In this document: in pieces, positions 9,008-17,352 of the stretch
Layout: every line of letters starts with the position of its first letter
Position numbering within the stretch: the first letter of the stretch is position 1
Assembly: GCF_027257155.1 (NCBI RefSeq)
Contig: NZ_JAPWDU010000006.1
Location: 434,001 to 498,000 of the forward strand
Direction of reading: 5' to 3'
DNA from: Cerasicoccus sp. TK19100
GTDB taxonomy: Bacteria > Verrucomicrobiota > Verrucomicrobiia > Opitutales > Cerasicoccaceae
Length of the DNA stretch: 64,000 nucleotides
Notes under the pieces: model-generated
What the model saw: the letters and a program-made list of their open reading frames with translations, nothing else
What the model was told of the DNA's origin: nothing
Database searches by the model: none
Translations under genes and position numbers: made by a program

Positions 9008-9553
9008 ATGAAGTTCTTTGCCACCGCCATAGCCTGCCTGTTCCTTGTTTCTGCCGCTCACGCCGTCGATCGCGACTGGCAAACGGTGTCCGTCAACGAT
9101 GGCAAACTCACCATTAAAATGCCGGGCAAGCCTACCGTCACCACCAAGAGCGACAGCTCGATCGTGGGCGACGTCACCAGCAAAATTTACAAGGTCAATG
9201 TGCCCGAAGACGGCAACGTGACTGTCGACTGCTCCGACCTGCCCGGTGCCGCGCTCTTCTTTGCTGGCAAGGACACCATCTTCGGCAACGCCAAGGGAAA
9301 ATTTCTCGCCGGCGCCTTTGGCAAACAGCTTTCGTGGGAGAGCGTCACCAACGGCGGACAAACCGGTATGAAGCTGATGTTTCAAACCCCGCCCATGGAC
9401 GGCAAGCCCGGCTACGACGGTGAGGCGCGCTTTTTTCTGGTCGGCGATTACCTTTACGTGATCTCGGTGACGGACGTCGTCGGCGATGACCTGGATATGC
9501 AGAAAGAGGTCTTTCCCTCCCTTACGTTTGCCGACTCCGGATCGAATGACTGA
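9008..9553 (+). CDS. secreted protein of unknown function
   Basis: About 181 residues from the ATG of MKFFATAIACLFLVSAAHA, a typical signal peptide; in-frame ATG codons 18 bases upstream would spoil it. The mature part (DWQTVSVNDGKLTIKMPGKP ... GYDGEARFFLVGDYLYVISV) is reminiscent of small periplasmic proteins that begin with a 'fsv.fP.kP' strand and end with a strand reporting on a processed peptide (PsbP/DUF1795-like), but the match is by eye only. It is transcribed divergently from glgB with 114 bases between. Confidence 0.75.
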   Translation: MKFFATAIACLFLVSAAHAVDRDWQTVSVNDGKLTIKMPGKPTVTTKSDSSIVGDVTSKIYKVNVPEDGNVTVDCSDLPGAALFFAGKDTIFGNAKGKFLAGAFGKQLSWESVTNGGQTGMKLMFQTPPMDGKPGYDGEARFFLVGDYLYVISVTDVVGDDLDMQKEVFPSLTFADSGSND

Positions 9554-9618
9554 GGGTAGGGACGTACTTTTAACAGAAGGCAGCAAAGAAAGCAAAGCGT
9601 AGGGCAAACATTTTAAAC

Positions 9619-9687
9619 TCACGCAAAGACCCAGAGACCCAAAGATTTTTTTGTTTATATACTTTGGGTCTCTGGGTCTTTGCGTGA
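9619..9687. repeat. perfect 26-bp inverted repeat
   Basis: Arms 9619-9644 and 9662-9687 are exact reverse complements (core ACGCAAAGACCCAGAGACCC) around a 17-base T-rich loop. The arms contain CGCAAAGAC-type words. It lies between convergently unrelated + strand genes and could fold as a very stable hairpin in RNA; with T-runs in the loop rather than after the stem it is not a classic terminator. Probably a REP/MITE-like element. Confidence 0.85.
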
Positions 9688-9786
9688 AATCCACCGTCTT
9701 GCTAGCTTTGCTCTCTTCTGTTCAAAAAAAATACGTCGGTTTTGGCTTCCCGTTCTTCCCGATCTTCTTGTTAAATCCCGGCCATT

Positions 9787-10083
9787 ATGCCGCCAAACGA
9801 CGACATTGCCGACCTCCGCGCTCGCGCCTGGGTGGGAGACGCCGTGCTCGCGCTTTATGCGCGGGAGTGGATTCTCGCCCGCGAGGACATTAAACCCGCC
9901 GACCGCTCCGAGGAATTTATCCGCATGACTGCCAACGACTTCCTGGGTTGCGTGGGCGAGCCCACCAAGGTCGAGGCTGGCATTGGCGACATTTACCGTA
10001 ACGAGGGCCTGCAGGCCGCGTTCGCCTATATCGAGCAGACCTTGCTGCCGCTTTACTTAAAGCAGCGCAATAACCGCCGATAG
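9787..10083 (+). CDS. RNase III-like domain protein (shortened)
   Basis: 98 residues. ARAWVGDAVLALYAREWIL (residues 12-30) resembles the LGDAVL signature helix of RNase III and of Mini-ribonuclease III, with the catalytic-position Asp retained; VEAGIGDIYRNEGLQAAF followed by IEQTLLPLY resembles the C-terminal 'fEAliGAiYldgGleaa..fi' helices. The central helices of a normal RNase III domain (about 130 residues) are largely missing and there is no dsRNA-binding domain. It may be a compact MrnC-like protein for 23S rRNA processing or an inactive dimerising relative. Start ATG is the only sensible choice. Confidence 0.65.
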   Translation: MPPNDDIADLRARAWVGDAVLALYAREWILAREDIKPADRSEEFIRMTANDFLGCVGEPTKVEAGIGDIYRNEGLQAAFAYIEQTLLPLYLKQRNNRR

Positions 10084-10246
10084 AGAAATTTCACTGTCCA
10101 TTTCCCACCGTTGAAAACCCGAATCCAAGGCGGTAAGCTGGCTCCAGCGCGGGGCGATCAAACGAGTTTCGTTACGTTGTTACATGCGCGTGAATTCGTG
10201 CTGGCTTTCTGCGATTTGCGGCCTTTACTACCAGAGGCTTTCCCTG

Positions 10247-12163
10247 ATGAGCGACCAAATTAAGCATGAGTGCGGCATTGCGATCGTTCGGCTGCTCAAG
10301 CCGTTGAGTTATTATCGCGACCAATACGACGACCTTCTTTACGGTTTCCAGAAGCTATTTTTGCTGATGGAAAAGCAACACAACCGAGGGCAGGACGGCG
10401 CCGGCATCGGCTGCGTGAAGCTGAACATGCCCCCCGGTGAGCAGTTCATGGAGCGCGAGCGCGACAACGGCCGCAACCCAATCGCCAACGTGGTGAAGAA
10501 GATCATGAAGGGCTACAATAAGCAGCTCAACAGCACGATCTTCCCGGAATTCCCCGAGACCTTTAAGAAGAACTTTCCCTTCGGCGGAGAGGTCCTGATG
10601 GGCCACCTGCGCTACGGCACCTCCGGCGGCTACGACAAGAGCGTCTGCCAGCCATACTTCCGCCGTAGCCCCTGGCCGACGCGCAACCTCATGCTCGCAG
10701 GTAACTTCAACATGACCAACGTTGAAGACCTCAATGCGAAGCTGATCGCCCGCGGCGCGCATCCGATCTTCAACACCGATACCCAAACCGTCCTCGAAGA
10801 GATCGGCTATCATCTCGACGAAGAGCACCAGCGCCTTTACCACGAGTTGCGCGACAGTGGTGTGCCCAGCGATCAGATTGCGGGTATCATCAGCGAGCGC
10901 ATGGACCTGGTCAATATCCTCGCCGACGCCTCGCACGACTGGGACGGCGGTTACACGCTGGCAGGCCTCGTCGGCAACGGCGACTGCTTTGTCACCCGTG
11001 ACCCGCTGGGCATCCGCCCGGCTTACTATTTTGCCAACGAAGACGTCGTCGCCTTCGCCTCCGAGCGCGTGGCGCTGATGACGATCTTTGACCAGCATGA
11101 GGGAGATGTGAAGGAGATCGCGCCCGGCAGCGCAGTCGTGGTCAAGGCCAACGGCTCGCTCCACATCGGCCAGGTCCGTGAACCCGCGCCCGATCCGGCT
11201 CCGTGCTCCTTTGAGCGCATCTATTTCTCCCGTGGTAACGACCCGGAAATCTACCGCGAGCGCAAGGCCCTGGGTGGTGCGTTGGCTGGCCAGATCATTG
11301 ACGCCATCGACGGCGACTTCGGGCACAGCGTGTTTAGCTTCATCCCGAACACCGCCGAGACGGCCTACTATGGCCTCATGGACGAGCTCCGTGTGCAGCG
11401 TCGCGAGCAGGTGAAAAGGCAGCTCCTCGCCGCTCACGCCAAGGGTGAGTTCAACGAAGCCCTGCTGGACGAGCTCATCATGGGCAACTGGCCGCGTGGC
11501 GAAAAAATCGCCCATAAGGACATCAAGATCCGCACATTCATCAGCCAGGAGTCCAACCGCATCCAGCTGGCCTCGCACGTTTACGACATCACCTACGGGC
11601 AGATCGAAAGCGGCGTCGACCACTTGGTCTGCATTGATGACTCCATCGTTCGCGGCACCACGCTCAAGCGCTCCATCCTGCGCATCCTTTCGCGCACCGA
11701 GCCGAAGTCGATTGTCATTGCCTCCACGGCACCGCAGATTCGCTACCCGGACTGCTACGGCATCGACATGTCCGAGATGGGCAAGTTTATCGCCTTCCAG
11801 GCCACCATCGCGCTGCTCAAGGAGTCTGGCGCGACGGAGTTGATTAACGAAGTTTACCGCGACTGCCGCGCCCAGGCCGACAAGCCCGTCGAGCAAATGG
11901 TCAACCACGTGAAGCGCCTCTACGACCACTTCACGCCCGAGCAAATTTCCGCCAAGATCGCCGAGTTGGTCTCCCCGCCTAATGGCGACTGGAACGGCGA
12001 AGTGAAGGTGATTTACCAGACCATTGAGAACCTCCACGCGAGCTGCCCGAACAACCACGGCGACTGGTATTTCACCGGCAATTACCCGACTCCTGGCGGT
12101 TATGGCGTGCTTAACCGCGCGTTCATCAACTACTTCGAAAAGCGGGAAGGGCGTAGCTACTAG
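10247..12163 (+). CDS. purF: amidophosphoribosyltransferase, long form
   Basis: About 638 residues from ATG of MSDQIKHECGIA. It catalyses the first committed step of purine synthesis, using glutamine and PRPP to make phosphoribosylamine. The Ntn glutaminase nucleophile would be Cys9 after removal of the short propeptide; HNRGQDGAGIG follows. The PRPP-binding loop is CIDDSIVRGTTLKRS. Ordinary PurF has about 470-510 residues; this one carries extra segments around residues 60-100 and in the C-terminal half, as in the long PurF-like proteins of Bacteroidetes. purD is in the window (36.5 kb) but not linked. The frame is open 63 bases further upstream, but that extension would bury the essential cysteine. 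Confidence 0.92.
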   Translation: MSDQIKHECGIAIVRLLKPLSYYRDQYDDLLYGFQKLFLLMEKQHNRGQDGAGIGCVKLNMPPGEQFMERERDNGRNPIANVVKKIMKGYNKQLNSTIFPEFPETFKKNFPFGGEVLMGHLRYGTSGGYDKSVCQPYFRRSPWPTRNLMLAGNFNMTNVEDLNAKLIARGAHPIFNTDTQTVLEEIGYHLDEEHQRLYHELRDSGVPSDQIAGIISERMDLVNILADASHDWDGGYTLAGLVGNGDCFVTRDPLGIRPAYYFANEDVVAFASERVALMTIFDQHEGDVKEIAPGSAVVVKANGSLHIGQVREPAPDPAPCSFERIYFSRGNDPEIYRERKALGGALAGQIIDAIDGDFGHSVFSFIPNTAETAYYGLMDELRVQRREQVKRQLLAAHAKGEFNEALLDELIMGNWPRGEKIAHKDIKIRTFISQESNRIQLASHVYDITYGQIESGVDHLVCIDDSIVRGTTLKRSILRILSRTEPKSIVIASTAPQIRYPDCYGIDMSEMGKFIAFQATIALLKESGATELINEVYRDCRAQADKPVEQMVNHVKRLYDHFTPEQISAKIAELVSPPNGDWNGEVKVIYQTIENLHASCPNNHGDWYFTGNYPTPGGYGVLNRAFINYFEKREGRSY

Positions 12164-12187
12164 CCAGCGAGGGATGACGTCGGATGG

Positions 12188-12346
12188 CGGATCGCGAATT
12201 TCCACATTCGCTTATAAACCATCTATTAAAATAGTTTCGTCATCCAGCCATGCGAATCGAAGGCCACTCCAGAGCGTAAATTTCAGATGGTGTATAAGCG
12301 AATGTGGAAATTCGCGATCCGCCTCCGCTAACGCTCCGTCGCGATC
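12188..12346. repeat. REP/MITE-like inverted repeat, copy A
   Basis: Arms 12188-12225 and 12285-12322 are complementary over 38 bases with one mismatch; the arm core is CGCGAATTTCCACATTCGCT. The right arm is followed by CCGCTAACGCTCCGTCGCGA, which also recurs (reverse orientation) at 48770-48791. The same core, with G replacing A, recurs at 39163-39197 and 48803-48886, so this is a dispersed family. It separates the purF stop from a convergent serine hydrolase gene. Confidence 0.85.
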
Positions 12347-12379
12347 TGCTATCCACCGCTAACGTTCCGCTATCCACCG

Positions 12380-13555
12380 CTATCTTCCGCGTCGCCGCCA
12401 AACCAACGCGCCCAGCAGCACGCCGCCAAACATCAGTGCGTAGTGTGCCGGCTCAGGGATGAGCAGGGGGGCGATGTCGCGGAAGATGTCCGTGGGGATG
12501 TGCTCGCCGGAGAGCAGGTTTGTTAAAATGACGACGGTTTGGTCGGTGTCTTTGTCGTAAAGGGCCAGTGCCTGATAGCCAAGGTAGTCGCCGGTGTGGC
12601 CCAGGAAGCCGTCGATCTCGCCAATGCCGAGGCCGTAGGCGTCATACTCGGGGCCGTCGCCGCCACCGGATAGGTCGATCATTTGCAGGCGCTCGGCCTG
12701 AATCTCGGGTGAGAGCAGCGTGCCGTAGGCGAGGGCCTCGGCCCAGATGCGGAGATCCTCCATGTCGGCAACCATAGCGCCGGAGCCGGCGGATGAGCTC
12801 GGGCTGGACGTGGTAATGTCCTCGTAGCCAACCTCCGAGTCGAACACGCCGTAGCCGCGCGAAAACGGATCGGGAATGTCGACCGTGACCGGGTAAAGGG
12901 TGTTGTCCAGGCCGAGCGGGGCCAGGACGTTGGTGTTGATTTCATGTGCGAGTGTGTTGCCCGTGACCTGCTCGATGACCATGCCCAGGGCGACGGTGTT
13001 CGTGTTGGAATACTGCCACTGTGCGCCGGGGGCGAAGTTGGCCCCGTTGCGATCGGCGACATCGACCAGCTCCTGCGGAGCCCACTCGCGGGTGAGGTCA
13101 TTAAAGAGCTCGTTTACGAAGGCACCGTCTGCCGTGTAGTTGTAGATGCCGCTGGTCATGTTGGCGAGCTGGCGTAGCGTGGCGCTGCCGTTTTCAATGG
13201 TCGGCAAATATTTGCTGATCGGGTCGTCCAGACTGACCTGCCCGTTATCCACCAACTGCAGCAGACGGGTGACGGTGAACGACTTGGTGACGCTGCCGAT
13301 GCGGGTGTGGTCACTGGTGGTGATTGGCGCACTGGTGTCGAGGTTGCCCACGCCACGCGCAAAGGTGGTGATCGCTGAATCGCCCTGCCAGACGCCGACG
13401 ATCATGCCGGGCACGCCCTGGGCATCCTGATGAGCCGCAGCGATGTCGTAGATATCGGAGGCCAGATCGGCTTGAGCCAGCGTGGGAAGGATCAGCAAAG
13501 GTGTGAGCCGAATTAGGGAAGTGAGCGTCATTGTAGAATTGATCGATAGGGCCAT
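12380..13555 (-). CDS. PEP-CTERM beta-lactamase-family serine hydrolase
   Basis: 391 residues. A signal peptide (TSLIRLTPLLILPTLAQA) is followed by a class C beta-lactamase/D-alanyl-D-alanine carboxypeptidase fold: SxxK nucleophile motif SVTK (about residue 88), YxN motif YSN in QWQYSNTNT, and HTG in FLGHTGDYLG. The C-terminus IPEPAHYALMFGGVLLGALV plus RRRGR is a PEP-CTERM sorting tail, so the enzyme should be anchored or released outside the cytoplasm. The substrate may be peptidoglycan-derived or an ester; it is not evidence of antibiotic resistance. An internal ATG 24 bases later is an equally good start. Confidence 0.9.
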   Translation of the reverse strand: MALSINSTMTLTSLIRLTPLLILPTLAQADLASDIYDIAAAHQDAQGVPGMIVGVWQGDSAITTFARGVGNLDTSAPITTSDHTRIGSVTKSFTVTRLLQLVDNGQVSLDDPISKYLPTIENGSATLRQLANMTSGIYNYTADGAFVNELFNDLTREWAPQELVDVADRNGANFAPGAQWQYSNTNTVALGMVIEQVTGNTLAHEINTNVLAPLGLDNTLYPVTVDIPDPFSRGYGVFDSEVGYEDITTSSPSSSAGSGAMVADMEDLRIWAEALAYGTLLSPEIQAERLQMIDLSGGGDGPEYDAYGLGIGEIDGFLGHTGDYLGYQALALYDKDTDQTVVILTNLLSGEHIPTDIFRDIAPLLIPEPAHYALMFGGVLLGALVWRRRGR

Positions 13556-13613
13556 TGGTTAATTTTGCAATTCTGTCTTGGACAATTGATCGCGAAAATT
13601 TATTCCTTGGATT

Positions 13614-13994
13614 ATGGAAATTCTCGGTTTGCTCATGATGGTTGTGCTGTTCCTCGTCGCCCTGTGGGCGATTACGCTTTGCCTGCGCCTGGGCGCGAGC
13701 TGGGCGGGGATTCCGAAAAAGGAGAACACCATCGGCCGGGCGCTGATCGCGATGATCATCAGCTGGTTCGTGCTGGGCTTGCTCGGCGGGGGCGGCTCGA
13801 TCGTGCCCGTCGTGGGGAACATCGTCGGCATGCTGATCAGCCTGATCATCAACGGCGCGATCATCGGGTGGGTCTACGGCGTTACTTTTGGCAAGGGCGT
13901 GCAGATCTACGCGCTGGCGCTGGTGGCGCAGATCGTATTGTTCGTTGTGGCCATTTTCATTCTGGGCTTGCTCGGGGTGAGCCTGGCCGCATAA
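13614..13994 (+). CDS. small integral membrane protein
   Basis: 126 residues with four hydrophobic segments (about 3-24, 43-58, 63-88 and 98-122) and one short polar loop (GIPKKENTIGR). No family recognised. It is transcribed divergently from the serine hydrolase with 58 bases between and upstream of the HNH gene, without obvious coupling to either. Confidence 0.7.
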   Translation: MEILGLLMMVVLFLVALWAITLCLRLGASWAGIPKKENTIGRALIAMIISWFVLGLLGGGGSIVPVVGNIVGMLISLIINGAIIGWVYGVTFGKGVQIYALALVAQIVLFVVAIFILGLLGVSLAA

Positions 13995-14058
13995 TTTGCG
14001 GCTTCCGCTTTTGCTGGCGCACTTTGCGTCGCAAAGCGTTTTTTGAAATCTTTTCTCT

Positions 14059-14087
14059 TTGACTTGTTCACAACTTGTGAATAACTC
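14059..14087 (+). promoter_or_regulatory. promoter with dyad and DnaA-box-like site
   Basis: TTGACT (14059-14064) and TAACTC (14082-14087) are 17 bases apart, fitting a sigma-70 type promoter with a weak -10. Between them lies the perfect dyad TTCACAACTTGTGAA (14067-14081). The reverse strand of 14076-14084 reads TTATTCACA, an exact match to the DnaA-box consensus. The start codon of the HNH gene follows 11 bases after the -10, implying a very short or leaderless transcript. Confidence 0.4.
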
Positions 14088-14098
14088 TCGGTCAGCCC

Positions 14099-14692
14099 AT
14101 GTCGGAGAACTTTCCATCGAAGCGAGTGCTGGTCTTGAACCGCCTCTGGCAGCCGGTCAACATCGTTGGCGTTCGGCGGGCATTTTCATTGCTCATGCAG
14201 GAGCATGCGCAAGCGCTGGACAACACCAGCGGCAACTTCCAAATGCTCGACGCCGCGCAATGGATCGAGTTCTCCCTGGACAATCCGCCGGAGTCGGAGT
14301 TTGACGCAATTCACACCGTCAAAATGCGCCTGCGCATACCGTCGGTGATGTTGCTGCGTGAATACGACCGCGTGCCCAGCAAGGAAGTAAAGTTTAACCG
14401 CCGCAACATCTTTGAGCGTGACGACCATGTCTGCCAATACTGCGGCCACAATTACCACGAGCGCGACCTCAACCTCGACCACGTCATCCCGCGTGACCAA
14501 GGCGGCCGCACGACCTGGGAAAACATCGTGACCTCCTGCATTCGCTGCAATACGCAGAAGGCGAACCGGATGCCGCACCAGGCTGGCATGCGCCTGCTCA
14601 AGAAGCCCGCCCGGCCCAAATGGCGTCCGTTCGTAAGCCTCGTCGACGAGCAGGACCCCGAGCCCGAGTGGCAGCACTTCATCGGCAAATAG
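14099..14692 (+). CDS. HNH endonuclease family protein
   Basis: 197 residues. The N-terminal 90 residues (VLNRLWQPVNIVGVRRAFSL) are typical of free-standing bacterial HNH proteins. The nuclease motif spans residues 100-160: zinc-binding CQYCG, then LDHVIPRDQGG with the catalytic His, then NIVTSCIRCNTQK with the second zinc Cys pair. It is not inside an intron or next to restriction genes. The biological substrate is unknown; such chromosomal HNH proteins are widespread and possibly serve repair or DNA uptake defence. Confidence 0.9.
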   Translation: MSENFPSKRVLVLNRLWQPVNIVGVRRAFSLLMQEHAQALDNTSGNFQMLDAAQWIEFSLDNPPESEFDAIHTVKMRLRIPSVMLLREYDRVPSKEVKFNRRNIFERDDHVCQYCGHNYHERDLNLDHVIPRDQGGRTTWENIVTSCIRCNTQKANRMPHQAGMRLLKKPARPKWRPFVSLVDEQDPEPEWQHFIGK

Positions 14693-14769
14693 CCCAGCCA
14701 GCGTACCGCTGGACCGATTGATTTGCCCATTGGGCAAATGGCGGTGGGGCAGGGAGTTGGCCCGCGAAT

Positions 14770-14913
14770 AAGGTGGCGCGGATCGTCCCCGATCCGCAAG
14801 GACTGAGGGGCAGAGCGAAGGTTCGAGTTATGCCTGGTTTCGCCCATGCGCGCGCTCGAACTGATGATCTTGATTGCCGCTGCTTGCGGATCGGGGACGA
14901 TCCGCGCTACCTT
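14770..14913. repeat. inverted repeat element with palindromic arms
   Basis: Arms 14770-14800 and 14883-14913 are complementary over 31 bases with one mismatch. Each arm contains GCGGATCGTCCCCGATCCGC, itself a near-perfect hairpin. The 82-base interior has no reading frame of note. It fills the gap between the HNH and FAH genes and looks like a non-autonomous REP or MITE-type element. Confidence 0.8.
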
Positions 14914-14978
14914 TTTGTATTGTGGTCGTTGTCTGAATTACGTTGCTCCGGCGCGCCGGATCGCGCTAGGTCTAGTGT

Positions 14979-15782
14979 ATGAAAATCGTTCGCGTGCGCA
15001 CCCAGGGAAATCGCGTTGTTTACGGCGCGTTGCAAGATGGCGGGTCGATCCTCAAGCTAGAGGGCGACATTTATGGGGACTTCGAGGTCTCCGGTGAGGC
15101 CGTCAGTGGCGACATCCTGGCTCCGGTTGCGCCGACAGGTATTTTTTGCATTGGTCTGAATTACCGCGCCCACGCTGAGGAGACCGGTGCCCAGATACCG
15201 GAGCACCCGGTCCTTTTCATGAAGGGGATCAACGCCGCGAACGACCCCGGCGCGCCGATCGTTCTGCCGCGCCACCTTAAGAGCACCAAGGTCGACTACG
15301 AGTGCGAGCTCGCGGTGGTCATTGGCAAGGCCGCAAAGAATGTTCAAAAGGCCGATGCGCTGCGCTACGTGCTGGGCTATACCTGCGCGAACGACGTTTC
15401 TGCGCGCGATTGGCAAAAACACGGCGGTGGCGGCCAGTGGTGCCGTGGCAAAACCTTCGACAGCTTTTGTCCGCTCGGCCCGGTGCTGGTCACGCCCGAC
15501 GAACTCGGCGACCCCAACGCCTTGCAAATCTCGACGACGATTAATGGCGAGCAACTGCAAAATTCCAACACGGCCGACATGATCTTCGACGTGCCGACGC
15601 TGATCGAATTCCTCAGCGGCAGCACGACTTTGCTCCCCGGCACCGTAATCCTCACGGGCACGCCGGCGGGCGTTGGCATGGGCCGCGACCCTTACCGCTG
15701 GCTCCAGCCCGGCGACGAGTGCACCGTGGAAATCGAAAAAATCGGGCAGTTGACGAATCCCGTCGTGGTGGAGGAAGTTTAA
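14979..15782 (+). CDS. fumarylacetoacetate hydrolase family protein
   Basis: 267 residues with the single FAH domain: IFCIGLNYRAHAEE, PVLFMKG, VDYECELAVVIGK (metal-binding acidic residues), YTCANDVSARDWQK and GTPAGVGMGR. Family members hydrolyse or decarboxylate acylpyruvates and related 2-oxo acids using a divalent cation in the cytoplasm. The exact substrate (acylpyruvase, oxaloacetate decarboxylase or 2,4-diketo-sugar acid hydrolase) cannot be assigned. It is followed 62 bases later by a HAD phosphatase. Confidence 0.92.
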   Translation: MKIVRVRTQGNRVVYGALQDGGSILKLEGDIYGDFEVSGEAVSGDILAPVAPTGIFCIGLNYRAHAEETGAQIPEHPVLFMKGINAANDPGAPIVLPRHLKSTKVDYECELAVVIGKAAKNVQKADALRYVLGYTCANDVSARDWQKHGGGGQWCRGKTFDSFCPLGPVLVTPDELGDPNALQISTTINGEQLQNSNTADMIFDVPTLIEFLSGSTTLLPGTVILTGTPAGVGMGRDPYRWLQPGDECTVEIEKIGQLTNPVVVEEV

Positions 15783-15844
15783 AGCTCTGGTAACGAATTT
15801 TCCCCAGCCTTGCCTTAAGGCGCGGGCCTTGCTTTAGGTTTCCC

Positions 15845-16522
15845 ATGCGATCCGATGTAAAAACGGTTTTCTTCGATTTGGACGGCACGCTGATCGACCA
15901 CTTTACGTGCATTTACCGCTGCTACGAGTATGCGGTGGGTAAGATGGGGCTGCCGCCAGTCAGCTATGATAAGGTGCGCGCGACGGTGGGCGGCTCAGTG
16001 CGGATCACCATGGGGAAGCTCGTGGGCGTCGATCGCGCGGAGGAGGGCGAGACGCTTTTCCGTGAACGCTTTGAGGAGATCATGCTCGAGGATTTGCATC
16101 CGCTGCCGGGCGTAGAGTCGCTCTTGCATCAGCTGCACGAGCAGGGCGTGCAATGCGCGGTGTTCACCAACAAGCATGGCCCGAGCTCGCGCAAGATTAT
16201 GGCCCATCTTGGCTACGATGCCTATTTGAAAAAGACGATTGGCACCTACGACACGCCCTGGCGCAAGCCGGAGCCGGAGTTTAGCCAATACGCGCTAGAG
16301 CAGATGGACGCCGACCCGGCCACTTCGATCATGATCGGCGATTCGCCGTTTGACGTGCTGGCGGGCAAGGCTGGTGGCATGCGCACCTATGTCGTTGCCA
16401 CGGGCAGCCACTCGGTGGAGGAGCTGGAGGCCAACGACCCGCCCACCGATGGCGTTTTCCGCGACATGGTCCACCTCGCCGAGGAAGTCTTTGGCTTGGC
16501 GGTGGAGGAGGTTGCTGGCTAG
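15845..16522 (+). CDS. HAD-family hydrolase (phosphoglycolate phosphatase-like)
   Basis: 225 residues with all HAD motifs: FFDLDGTLID (nucleophile Asp), VFTNKHG (motif II), KPEPEF (Lys motif III) and MIGDSPFDVLAG (motif IV). The alpha-helical cap lies at residues 15-90, as in subfamily I phosphoglycolate phosphatases. It probably removes phosphate from a small cytoplasmic metabolite. It follows the FAH gene at 62 bases. Confidence 0.9.
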   Translation: MRSDVKTVFFDLDGTLIDHFTCIYRCYEYAVGKMGLPPVSYDKVRATVGGSVRITMGKLVGVDRAEEGETLFRERFEEIMLEDLHPLPGVESLLHQLHEQGVQCAVFTNKHGPSSRKIMAHLGYDAYLKKTIGTYDTPWRKPEPEFSQYALEQMDADPATSIMIGDSPFDVLAGKAGGMRTYVVATGSHSVEELEANDPPTDGVFRDMVHLAEEVFGLAVEEVAG

Positions 16523-16668
16523 CTCCGCGTTCCTATAGAGTTAGAGTTCCCCCTAGCAGCGGCGATTATTACTGCGATTACTCATGCTGATGAAAAGTCC
16601 GCGCGTCGACGAATTCGTCCGGTTCGCCTTGACCTTTGACCTGGGTGGGCAAACCTTGGGCGGCTTAG

Positions 16669-17352
16669 ATGGAGCGCTTATCAATAGTAATTCTTATTCT
16701 CATCGCGGCGATGGGGGTAACCGCCTGCAAGCCGAAACCCGAGGTCAAGACTTACACGATCCCCAAGGAGCAAACGGCCGCGCGCCCAACGATGGCGGCT
16801 GGCGCGCCCGCGGATTCACCGACGATACCAGCCCCTGGCGGTGCGACGGGCCCGATGATGAGCGGCCCCATGGCGGGCGGTGGCTCGATGACTGCGACCC
16901 CTGGCATGGTCGCGCAGGTGAGCGGTTTTCAAACGCCAGCCTGGCAAGCGCCCGCCGACTGGCAGGCGAAGGACCCCGGCTCCGTCCGAAAGGGCTCGTG
17001 GGACGTCGTCGGCGCAGGTGGCTCGGCGGATGTATCCATCACGGTCTTCCCGGGCGACGTCGGCGGTGATCTGGCCAACGTCAACCGCTGGCGCCAGCAG
17101 TTGGGCTTGCCCGCGGTGGATAACGCCGGTCTACAGCCCGCGCTCACCCACAAAGATTTTGCCGGCGGGCACGGCCACATCGTCCACTTGGTCGGGCAGA
17201 ATGGCCAATCGATTTTAGGTGCCATTTTGCCGCGAGGCGGTGCCACCTGGTTCTTTAAAATGCAAGGCGACTCCGCGCTGGTGGAAAGCCAACTGGTGCC
17301 CTTTGACGCCTTTTTGGAAACGGTCGATTTCTCGGCCACTGAGACTCCCTGA
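16669..17352 (+). CDS. putative lipoprotein upstream of ccsBA
   Basis: 227 residues with a lipoprotein signal (MERLSIVILILIAAMGVTAC; Cys20 is the lipid site). A Pro/Ala/Gly-rich linker (25-85) precedes a beta-rich domain (VSGFQTPAWQAPADWQAKDP ... GATWFFKMQGDSALVESQLV). The last codon overlaps the ccsBA start by one base, so the two are cotranslated. A role near cytochrome c assembly is suggested only by context. Confidence 0.82.
   Translation: MERLSIVILILIAAMGVTACKPKPEVKTYTIPKEQTAARPTMAAGAPADSPTIPAPGGATGPMMSGPMAGGGSMTATPGMVAQVSGFQTPAWQAPADWQAKDPGSVRKGSWDVVGAGGSADVSITVFPGDVGGDLANVNRWRQQLGLPAVDNAGLQPALTHKDFAGGHGHIVHLVGQNGQSILGAILPRGGATWFFKMQGDSALVESQLVPFDAFLETVDFSATETP

Noticed and set aside
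10355-12205. 616-codon frame antisense to purF
   Set aside because: Low-complexity Val/Asp/Ala composition typical of the reverse strand of a coding region; purF on the other strand is certain.
12380-13555. antibiotic-resistance beta-lactamase
   Set aside because: The fold is shared with carboxypeptidases and esterases, and the PEP-CTERM tail points to a surface hydrolase; resistance is not supported.
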